Shown here piece by piece: positions 1 through 10,139 of a stretch of 64,000 nucleotides of DNA. Position 1 is the stretch's first letter, and each line of letters begins with the position of its first letter. This stretch comes from Lates calcarifer (Eukaryota > Chordata > Actinopteri > Centropomidae), in the NCBI RefSeq assembly GCF_001640805.2, contig NC_066850.1, positions 13,334,157-13,398,156 on the forward strand, read 5' to 3'. The notes under the pieces were generated by a model. It ran no database searches and was not told the DNA's origin. It worked only from the letters and a program-made list of their open reading frames with translations. A program made the translations under genes and the position numbers.

Positions 1-89
1 AGCCATCTATGAAGATGACATGACTGTACTGATTTTAATGTGGTATTGACTCACTGGTTTGAGCAGCTATACATCAAATGACGAATGTC

Positions 90-600
90 AATATATGTCC
101 ACTAAAGGACTTGTTTTTACCATTGACGGTCTCAGATTGTTATTGTGAATGTCTAACAAAATTATAAACAGGATTCCAACAGAGATAAACCTTTTTATTA
201 GAGAGTAAGATCCTTTTTGATTAACCTCAAACATCAGTATATACTGTATCACTACCAGACTCCATTGACAAAAACAGTAATTTAACCTCTCAGAAGACAG
301 GAGCTGCTGGAATACCACTGCCTCCATCTGTTAGTTTGTGCAGTTGTGTGGTACTTTTACTTATATAAAGGATCTGAATATTTCTTCCACCTCTGAAAGT
401 CACACAATAACAGTTTGTGGAGGCAGTGGTATTTCAGCAACTTCTGTGTTCTGCTCAGTAAAATTATTGTTTTTATCAATGGAGTCTGGTAGTGACATAT
501 AGCAATGTCTATGGTTAAAGAAAAAGGATGTTACTATATTGTAATAATATCCACTTCTAGTAGTATTGACATCTGGTTTATAATCCATTCATAAGAATAC
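90..600. mobile_element. Palindromic non-autonomous element, copy A
   Basis: A long inverted repeat centred near 370: TATCACTACCAGACTCCATT at about 252 reappears inverted near 480-496, and CACTGCCTCCATCTGTTAG near 318 reappears as its inverse near 417. Flanking arms (GTCCACTAAAGGACTTG near 98, and a lower-similarity counterpart on the right) extend the element. No coding capacity is seen. It belongs to the same family as the elements near 10.3, 27.7, 36.5, 41.3 and 45.6 kb. Confidence 0.75.
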
Positions 601-2699
601 ACAGTGCAGATGGAGGCTGTGGCAGTATGTCAGACAAAAAGCACCTTATATGATGTAAAGGTCTGGCAGAGTAGTGCAAATAATACTGAATCATATGTTG
701 AAACCTGAGACTGACAGGAAATAATGTCATTAAGCAGACACCCTGGCTGGGTGTGAAGTGTTTCTAGCGAGTAATGCAAAGAATGAGCAGCGTCTCATTT
801 AGTTTAAAGGAAACTGACATAGTATTCTTCTCACCTACACACCGATTTATAAATACACACACACACAATTCAGAGTGTGATAATTATCTGGAAACAAATA
901 GAAATGAATTACTGGGCACCAGTAAAAATATCAGCACAGCAGATGTGAGGTGGGAAATACCTGCAGCATCTAAGAAAACAAAGAAACAGCAAAGTGAAAC
1001 CAGGGTGGTGTCTGTGCTTCAGGGAAAGTGTTTTATTGTAAATGAGAAGAAGCTGCAGTGATGCTCAGTAAAGGTAAAACCAGTTAGGGCCACTCCAGGA
1101 GGACTTTTGATCAGATTATTCCAACAAGGGATGGGAATCAAGATCTGGTCCCAAATTATCCGAAATATTAGAATGAAATGCCTCAGAGTGAATCAGTTCC
1201 TTTCACCGATGCTGACAGTTGCGTGCTACAAAATAATGACGTCAAACTCATGCACCTACGCTGCTGGAAACTTGCAATGAGGAGTTTTTGAGGAGAGGAA
1301 GAGATGGTCCAAAGCGTGGTTTCATTTCATGAAGAAAGATGACAACAGTGCTTGTCGTAATGTCTTTATAATGGTTGTTGTAAGTCAGGGTGGAAACACC
1401 AGCAACACGCTGAAACATCTGTCCATGCAGCATGGGCTTAAATTCCATGAACGCCACGTGTTTGACACAAATATCATATATAACAGAACTAGTGGTGCAC
1501 ACACACAGGCAGCAGATGATTTGACTGAAATATAAATCAAAACAAAGGCTGTGCAAATAATCTCTAATTTTATCCACTGATCAAGATGTTGCTTCTCTGT
1601 TTCTACATTGTTTTCAGACTCAGATAATAAAACAGCTGCACTGAAAACTTGTGTAGACCTACTTTATCCAACACAGAAACAATCAGGAGTTGTTCAGGGA
1701 ATCATACTGATCAGCAGAATCGATGATGACACTGGCATCTATAAAACATTTAACATACAGCAGCTTCAATATGGCTGAGGGTCACGTTTAAAAAAACAGC
1801 TAATGGTTGTGGCAAAAACTGATCCATTTTGGTAGAATTGCTATAAATAACATTTTGTGCACAGACTTCAACTTACATGTCACTGACCGGCTCTTATTAT
1901 CCACACAGTTCAATCTTTTATTTTTTACCCTGGTGTTTCCAAGCTACTTTGCATAATCCACAAACATCTGCACAACACAGATGTAATTTTCACATTTCGC
2001 AACAAAATGCAGAACTGGTGACCCGTGCATGAGCCCTGCAGGACTTTGTCAGCAAATTTATCTGCAATTTGCAAGAAACCACCATTCATGAGACACACAG
2101 TTATGATTACGCGATTTGCATGGAAGCGACGCCGGCGAGACACATCCAAGAAATGCAAATACCTGTTCACAGCTACACAAAACAAAACCAAGTGTTGATG
2201 CTGAGATTCCCAGACTTGTAGTTTGCAGTGCGAAGCATCTGCATGTAGCACTGTTGTGAAGTTACACTAACAATGTTTTAGGTTTTATTCAGGTTTGATG
2301 GAGGCTTCCATACAAAGTGAAATTATTCCAAGCTGACCAACTTGTTTGCTTTGGAGTTTCACTCCTCAAACACAAAAATCAAAATAACCTCAGTGCATAC
2401 GTCACACAGTCGGCCACCCATCCAGACCACATGCCCAGCTGAGTCTAGATAGAAGTATCTTAAGTCAGTATCTCAACCAAAGATACTTCAGGCACACAGA
2501 CTGGAGGAGCCAGGGATAGAAACACTGACCTTCTGATTACTGGGCAACCCGTTCTACCTCCTGAGTCCCAGCTGCCCAAAAATGCAAAATATGCAGCAAA
2601 ACAAACCACAACAGGTAGCAGTACTACAAATCTGAAGGGCCACTCAATACAAAACAAAGAGCAACTGACAGAAATGGCAACATGATTTACAAAACTCTG

Positions 2700-2860
2700 G
2701 AGGGCTGGACTTTGCTACATGCTCACAATGATAATACTAACATGCTGATGTTTAGCAGTTGTAAAGTGTACCACTATAGTTTACTGTATTAGTATGCTAG
2801 CATTTCCTAATTAGCACCAAACACAAAGTATGGAAAGTATGGTTGAGTATTAGTTTGACA
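2700..2860. repeat. Interspersed repeat family W (CTAACATGCTGATGTTTAGCA)
   Basis: ACTAACATGCTGATGTTTAG, CAGTT, GCTAGCATTTCCTAATTAGC and ACCAAACACAAAGTATGG follow a well-known teleost repeat order. Further pieces lie at 19305-19405 and 26470-26520. Confidence 0.5.
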
Positions 2861-3329
2861 TTTCATCTTGTTCTAACATGGTGTCAGAGGATTCACCACA
2901 GTTAATTAGAATTTATCCTGAGGATAACATGAATACATGAACTACATTTACGGACAGTTCCTCCATTAGTTGTTGATATTTCGGTCTGGATCAAAGTGGT
3001 GGACTAACTGGCATTGTGAGGCCTGATTATAACCAATCTAATATTTTGTATTATGAAAATTTCCTCAGATGGTTCAACATATCTCACTTTAAAACAGGTG
3101 ATTCTGCCATTCTTGATGTGCTCAATCAAGAAGGATTAAACTTCTCATTCTTGTTTAAAAGAACATACGTATATCAAACATGTCTGCTGCACAGCACTAA
3201 TGTTCTTTTGTCTGCAGAATAAAGCTCCTGTGCAGCAGAAGACGCTGAAATAGGTACAAAGCATCAAATCTGTTAAATAAGGCAAAGTGCAAGGAGATCA
3301 GGTGAAGCACAGGAAGTGCTAGTTCGGCA

Positions 3330-3540
3330 TGTTAGGTGTTAGGAGAGGAGGTGCTCTCACAAAAGATGAGTCTTTTGAAGACAGAGAGAGATGCTCCTGC
3401 TCTGATAGTATTTGGGAGCTGGTTCCACTGTCAGGGAACCACAAACCAGAACAGTCTGGACTGACAAAGTTTAGTGTGCAGGAATGGCGATGCCAGACGA
3501 CAATCCTAAACCGGCTCTAGACTTTTCCAAAGTGACAAAC
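3330..3540. repeat. Probable interspersed repeat remnant
   Basis: GAGGTGCTCTCACAAAAGATGAGTC-like sequence, then GGGAGCTGGTTCCACTGTCA and ACCACAAACCAGAACAGTCTG, resembles a known fish repeat. The 63-codon frame here is not convincing as a gene. Confidence 0.35.
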
Positions 3541-5369
3541 AACAGGGAACTGTACCTAACTGTCTGCTATTCCTGTGATTAGCACACTTATGGTTACAAA
3601 CTCACAGAAATCAAACATTTCTCTCTTCTCAACATTGTTCACTCTTTCAGCTGGTTAAAGAACAACCTCTGACCTGATCTGACCTGCTCAACACTGGCGG
3701 CCCATGTTGTGACTGAGCTCAGCGGGGAAGTCGAATTCAAGCGCCGAGCTCAGCACAAAAAAGGCAAAGAAATGCAGGAAACAGGAAGACAGACAGGTGG
3801 ATTTTGTTGTTGACGTTCAGGTGTCAAAGGCATATGTATGGGCACATGGGTATCCCCTCTTCACACACTCAGACACAAACACAGGAAGAGGTTTCACAGA
3901 TGAAGTTTGTCTCTGCTTTGAGGAATTCACAGCAGTTTCTCTTCGGATATCAGCGTGAACTTTAACTTTAATGATTTTTTACTAAACTTCTGTAGAAGTT
4001 TTGGTGAAAACTATGAAAGTCTGTCAAACCACAAGGGTGAAACAACACACAAGTATTCCAAGTATCACTCTAGGTTTTGTAAAAAACAAGACCTACGCAT
4101 GCTAGACAACATTAGAAATGAGCTCAGCTGCTACATGAACTTCAATAAATAACCAGTGGCACCTTGTGATTTTCTGTTTGTTTTACTGTTTATGTTTATT
4201 GGAAATATTTTATTGATCAATTCTGTAATTGTTGTTTCTGTTTTACTATTTGGTTAATCTGCCGCCCCTTTAATGACCTGTGATTTATTTATCACCTATG
4301 GTTCTTAGAGTAGTGCAGGAGAATAAGATTAGTTGCCTTTTTGGGGGAGTGAATCAGTTTTTTATTCTGTGTCCTGCTCGTGCCTGGGATTAGATGACGT
4401 CCGGAGGTCTTTACCACTATCTTTCAAAGATATTGGCTCATGCAAAAGGAAAATGCATGACTTTAGTGCTTTGAAACTGTCCACAGGCAGCTGATAACAA
4501 ACTTGCTGTTTAAAGATGCACAAGCACTTCTGAACAATGCAATTCTGGCCAATATGACACATACATAATGCAAATACTCATGTGCAACACTAGTGTGGCA
4601 ACAATATTTATGTATGCATTATGTATTTTGCAGATCCATATGCAAATAAAGCACCAAACAGGTCTGTAGAATAACTCTAATAATCCATGACCAATAATCC
4701 AAGTTCAGATCTTTAAACTAAATAAAACCAGTAAAACTCTCCTTTACACATTCTTATGCACCAGTTTCTCATGTGTATAAAACACATGAAAAGTTCCCAT
4801 GGTTATTATATCTTCAGCTGATGCAGAGACAACGACTACAGAGCAAATTAAGCTTAACTTATACATTACACAGAGAGAAGGTGCTGCAGGTGCAGTGTCA
4901 TTGACACATTCCTCAGTAATTCATATATTTTTGAGCAGTTGCCCCCTGGTTGGCTGACATTTTGTTGACCTTGTCAGAGTATCTAGGTTGGTGCGTGACA
5001 GACCAAACCATTTTTTGTATAGTTCTCAGGTTTCCCTCAAAAAAGAGACAGTAGTCTCAAGGTGGTTAAATAAAGGTTAAATAAAAAATAAAATAGAAAG
5101 GAGGAAAATAAAATTGTTTGACCATGATGTCAAGAAAAATAACAAGCTTTTCTGTGACTCACAAATACAATATAAGTTTACACATATATGTGTTTTAGAC
5201 AAATTATTCCAGCAGATTATTATAAAATTAGAGGGCCTGGGACAACTAACCCATTAACCCACTAGAGGCTATGGTTGCAAATTAATACACAGAGGCTGTG
5301 CAACACATACAAACATACCTACAAACATACAGAGGTCATAAATACCAATACCCATTCCATTATCAATAC

Positions 5370-5640
5370 CTCTTATCCTTTCAGGGTCCTGGGAGGGCTG
5401 GAACCAGTCCCATTGGGCAAGAGGCGGGCTACATCCTGGACAGGTCGTCATTCTATCACAGAAACAGACACCTTGATTTAGAGTCGCCAGAATATGCAAA
5501 CTCCACACAGAAAAATCCCAGGCGGTTCAAGATTCGAATCCGGAGCCTTCTTTCCTTGAGGCACCGGCGCTAGCCACTGCACCACCACCGCACCACACCA
5601 CCCCCAGCAATTCAGCAGCGAGGCAACAACCGGTACTGAG
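5370..5640. mobile_element. LINE/SINE-type 3' tail repeat
   Basis: It contains the widespread vertebrate repeat blocks GTCGCCAG, ATATGCAAACTCCACACAGA, GGTTCAAGATTCGAATCCGG and GCTAGCCACTGCACCACC, in the order seen in fish L2-type LINE tails and the SINEs that borrow them. The GATTCGAATCC piece resembles a tRNA B box, but no tRNA fold is present. Confidence 0.65.
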
Positions 5641-5699
5641 CTAAAACAAACAATTAGCAATGGAGGAAAATAGCAGATACTTAGCTTGATTTGTATCCG

Positions 5700-6000
5700 T
5701 GAACAGACACCTGACAGCGTGAATTCGGGCCGACCGGAAGCAAAGGAACACTAGGCTTCCGTCCGGCATTATGGACCGAAGGCTAGCTGACCCCCGCAGA
5801 AGACCCGTCGGTTCTGCGCCATCTTTTACTTCTTAATCAGTGTCCCCTCAGTTGCCGCAGCAGCCAACTGGCCTGGAAGTGTTATGCTGTAATGTGCGCG
5901 AGGCGCACCTGAACGAATGTGATTGGATGAGTCTAACTGTGAGTGAGCCAATCATTGTAAGGCATGCTGCAAACGGCGGAAGCCAATCAGCCAATGTGTC
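5700..6000. promoter_or_regulatory. CpG/CCAAT/ETS island, candidate orphan promoter
   Basis: In otherwise AT-rich DNA this block has many CpGs and four CCAAT motifs (5922-5926 inverted, 5948-5952, 5983-5987, 5991-5995). It also has ETS-type CCGGAAG/CTTCCG sites (5734-5740, 5756-5761) and AAGATGGCG on the minus strand at 5817-5825, the YY1-type initiator. Minus-strand transcription starting near 5830 would give a short exon with a possible donor after TGTCAG near 5710. No coding exon could be attached to it. Confidence 0.4.
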
Positions 6001-6439
6001 TGAGATAAAAGTAAAGTGAGGATTATTTTTAAAATTATGTATCCATTAATAGTTTTTATTTATCAGTAAATTTAAAACATTAAATCAGTATTGGCTGTCA
6101 CTATGGTATAATGAATTATATGGTATATTGAAGTGAAAATAAATGAACAAGCTGTAATAACAACATACAAAAACCATTCTTAAATTCATGTTTATTTTAT
6201 TTTACCTAAAACTTTAGGACAGACTATGCTGTACTTGTATCCTCACTACAAGGAGCACTCTGCAACTCTACTTACTGTTTGTCTGATAAAGGAATATTGA
6301 CTGTAAATACATAAAACACTGTAAATTTGTTTTAAAAGTCCTTTATAAATAAAGTTTATTGTTATTGTTGCTCCTGTTAGAAATAAAAAATATTGTCTGG
6401 AAAACTAAGTTGGCAGTACCTTTCAGTTATGTTTGTGGG

Positions 6440-6640
6440 TATTCCCTTCATGCTGCATTAACCCCTGACAACCTTCACTGTTTATGTAAGGCAACCAGTC
6501 CTTAATACTCAATACAGCACCAAATGAGGATTAATCCACCACTGAAAGTAGTCTCCAACAAATGCTTTATATATATTTCCTTCTGTTTGTTTGTTAAAAA
6601 CCACAGTGAGCAGCTGTTTTAGGAAATTACTGAACATATT
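6440..6640. repeat. Interspersed repeat family Z, copy 1
   Basis: ATTAATCCACCACTGAAAGTA, GTCTCCAACAAATGC and GAGCAGCTGTTTTAGGAAAT are shared with 11130-11230 (inverted), 30190-30300 and 44080-44180. Confidence 0.5.
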
Positions 6641-8914
6641 ATAAAGACAAAACTATATATGATGATACACACATGCAGGATGATACTGTAGGTGTACTTT
6701 GGGGAAACATTATCTTTTTAAACACGTTAATTTATCTCTGGCAGCTAACGTTTGTCTAACAGTCTTTTAAGCGTTGGATGTAAAAGAAACAGAAAAACCC
6801 TGTCATTTAACAGACGGCAGTTCCAGAGCTGATGTTTCAACATACTGGACTAAACCTGAGGTCATTTTTATTGTTGTGGTTGCCAGGTGTGGAGTGGAGA
6901 GGAAAGCTCACTTACTCAAAGGGGGAGCACAGACAAATTCTTCTAAACCTCACACTGTCCACGTTCATCTGCAAGGAGGATGATTCAGTTTTTCTAAACT
7001 TTGGCGCAATTTTTCTTCAGCTCATGTCACCTTTTGTCTCCTGTGAGTGAGAAAAGTCCCATCCTCTGATTTTGTTTGAGGGGAAACCCCTTCACATCAC
7101 ACATGACACCTGTGGTTTAAAATATTACTTAAATCCATCCAGAGAGATTACAAGTGCACATGTGCTCTCCTCCTTAAGATAAAGATTTAGGTTATTTTCA
7201 GTCAGGTACAGAGGATACGACTCCTGGTCTTGTTATCTCAAGATCAAAACTTTATCATCTGAGTATCTTGTGGTGACAATCTGGCATCTTTTCAGAGATA
7301 TGTCACTGAAACTTGACAAAACAAACCACAACATTTTAGAAAATAAACAAAAGCAAAATCAGAGTAGAAAAGAAATTTTAAAAATAAACTATTACAGAAA
7401 ATATCAAATATATTTAGCTTCCAGTTTTGTTTATATTAAACAGTGGGAAAAGATAAACTAAAGACCTAAAACACTCCTGTGTGGGTTAATAAAAATCACT
7501 TATAGCTTATGATTATACAACAGATCATAAATGGTGGGAAATCATAAATATACCACCTGTCATCACCTAAGAAGGTCTCTGCAGAGGAAGGCCATGGGAA
7601 ACCTCTGAAAGTTCCCTGAAGCTGAAAAATAAGATACTATAAAAAACAGAATAAAAGAAAAATAACTGCGTGCACTTTCATCTAGATGTGATGCCGTCTG
7701 ACTGTAGTTCTTATATTTATGTATTTTTAGGAGGGAATCTTAAGGTAGACACTTAACTAGACATTTTGACCAATCACAATCTTTATTTTAGATTATTAGC
7801 ACCAAACTTGGTGGATGGATAGGGAATGGACCAGGGTAAATCCAGTTAAAGGTGCAGAACCAGGACTTTTTAAAATCACTGCAACAATGTGAGATAGGGT
7901 TTGTTTGTTTGTTTGTTTTTTGACATCTTTTTTGTCAATTTCTCAGCAAATAACATTTGATTCTTAATGTTTTTAAGATCTAGACAGACATGTTTTTTCT
8001 AGTGTTTTCTCCACCTCTAAGCTTATCACTGTGGATATATTCTCTAAAAGATTAAATTAAAGTGTCTGTGATGTCGACGGTGGCTCTGAAACATCAGGTC
8101 CGGATCACCACTGGTTAACATCCCTGTAGGTGTGGATGGTTTGGGTCGGTGGTACTGACTCATTACCCATAACCAGAGCTGAAACCACGGACCCATCCTG
8201 TGAGTGTTTCATTACATCACGAGTTGAAGGGGAAATCCCTTCATATGATTGGTGGAGGAGCCGCGGAACAGAGTGATATCAGAGTGATGTAACAGGAACA
8301 GAACAACAATTCCATTCGGAGATACAGAAAATCTTTCTTTCTTTCTTTTTCAGTCCAGGTCCTTTAGTTTGTTCTATTGAAGGGAAATCATAAAGCCTCT
8401 TCATACAATGTTATTGTTAGACCAGTGGTTTCCAGCCCAGGGTATCAGGACACCTTATTATTAGACTCTGTTGTGTTTTACATTTCCCTTGTGAAACACT
8501 GGATAGTTTCACTTTGTCAGGCCTCGAAAAAATTATTAAAATGAAACCAACTGTGCCAGGAAATCCATTCTTTAGTTGAACCACCCAGAGTTAATACTTT
8601 GCATTGATGGGTCACAGGACCAGAGGGTTGGGAGCCACCATTTTAGACAACTTTGTGCAACAGTTTGGGGAATCTGATCAAATCCTGGTGCTGGTTCCAC
8701 AAAGATATTTTAGACTAAATTTGCTCTTACATTAGTTTAATGCAAGCCAGACCTAAAGTGGTGAGGTGACCACATTCCGGTTGAGAAGTTGGAAAAACAT
8801 GGATGCTCACAGGAAAGTAAGAACAAGGAGTCCTGCAGCAGATGGTCTGACCCCCCCACAGAGTTCCGATCTTAACATTTTAACGTCTGGGATCACATGA
8901 AGAGACACTGATGC

Positions 8915-9127
8915 TGTTTACACTTGGTATTAACTTGTGTCTTGGGTGAAGTAAAGGTGTGAACGCACCCAAGTTGCATTCAGGTCCAATCACTCAGGTA
9001 ACTTCCAGCAGACTAGACACAGGACATGCACCCCTGACTCACTAATGCCAAAGGGTAAACTGACACACTTAGAGCTGTGCATGTGTGATAGGATCACCAA
9101 TGACACATGTGAATGCCAGGTGTGAAC
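8915..9127. mobile_element. Short inverted-repeat element
   Basis: The ends are near-inverse: GTTTACACTTGGTATTAAC at 8918 and GAATGCCAGGTGTGAACAGG at 9110. The interior has GGTGTGAACGCACCCAAG and CTAATGCCAAAGGG, typical of fish MITE-like repeats with 'TTACACCTGGTATTAAC' ends. Confidence 0.5.
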
Positions 9128-9729
9128 AGGCTCACTGAGACAGACTAACTCCACAGAAGAACTGCGACAACTCCTCCAAGATGCTGGAATAACCAACCTG
9201 CAAAGTTACTGAGAAACTGTGAGCAGGGATACTGAGGAGAACTGGTGCTGGTTTCAAGCAAAGGGGGGTCACAGCAAATACTAAATCTGATTCAGGTTTT
9301 GCCTCTTCTTTGTCCACAAACTTTTGGCCTCATTTCTGATTTAAAAAAAAAGAGTCTTCTCTCCTCTCTTATGTCTCCTTATCTCCTCATAAAATCACAT
9401 ATCTGTGTCTATTTTTGTCTTAGTTCACGTAGTTTGGCTTTCTCTTTCTAAAGAACTTCAGTGACGTTCATCAGCATCATTAGCATGCAGCTTCTTGATT
9501 ACAATCGAAACCACAAAATATCAGCCTATGTGAAACCTCCTGATGATTTGTTGTGAAACATGTGAAACAGTGCATCGAGCTACTGTCTGGAATTTCTATT
9601 TACCACTGAAAACTCACGACTGTTGGCTGTTATTGGAATACTTTTCAGTTAGAAACCTGGTCAAAGCCTTGTTTGTTGTATGGTCTTAAAAGGGTTTTTT
9701 TTTTTAAAAAAAAGCAAATGACAGTTTTA

Positions 9730-10139
9730 ATTGATGCTGATTGCTGCTTTTATTCTAACAAACAAGATACAGTTTTAAGAAAAATAAATTAAGTAAATAA
9801 ATGAATCATAAATTAAAGACATTAAATTATCACAAAAATAAATATACTCTTTTAAGTGGGACACTGGATTGAGAACTGACCTAAAGTAACCCTTTATATA
9901 ACAAAATAAATATGTGAAACAGTAATGAGTGGATGATGTCGTCATAGAAACCTCACACAGTTTAACTCAGTTGTTAATTTAAAAAAAAAAAGCAAACTAT
10001 GAGAAAGAAAAGCAAAAATTCTTCATAAAGATAAATACATAAAAATGAACTAGATTATGTTAATGAAAGAGGCACGATTGTCATGGCCAATAATTCTCAG
10101 CTCCTCTATTGGTCAGAACCACTGGGTAGATCCTCAGCT
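9730..10139 (-). other. 3' UTR of the IFN-gamma family gene, AU-rich
   Basis: Directly after the stop codon the minus strand is strongly AU-rich and contains many ATTTA pentamers, seen on the plus strand as repeated TAAAT between about 9780 and 10030. An AATAAA signal lies at 9749-9754. Clustered ATTTA in a cytokine 3' UTR is the classic AU-rich element of unstable mRNAs. The end point is inferred. Confidence 0.6.

Larger units (their letters stand above)
600..5369. other. Intergenic, no gene seen
   Basis: AT-rich DNA beyond the IFN-gamma end of the cluster. Apart from the family W fragment (2700-2860) and the repeat remnant at 3330-3540, only short unsupported open frames occur (for example 95 codons at 774-1061, with no recognisable motif). 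The end at about 5040-5095 (TGGTTAAATAAAGGTTAAAT) looks like a LINE 3' tail. Confidence 0.6.
6001..9729. other. Intergenic, no gene seen
   Basis: Contains a LINE-like 3' end (CTTTATAAATAAAGTTTATTG near 6340), family Z copy 1, the inverted-repeat element at 8915-9127, and otherwise unremarkable sequence up to the 3' end of the IFN-gamma family gene. No second IFN-gamma exon set was found here. Confidence 0.55.

Noticed and set aside
5533..5560. Possible tRNA B box (GATTCGAATCC)
   Set aside because: Part of the LINE/SINE-type repeat; no A box or cloverleaf at the right distance.
8990..9317. Minus-strand frames near 9.0-9.3 kb as possible IFN-gamma paralogue exons
   Set aside because: No signature motif or helical pattern; the left part is an inverted-repeat element.
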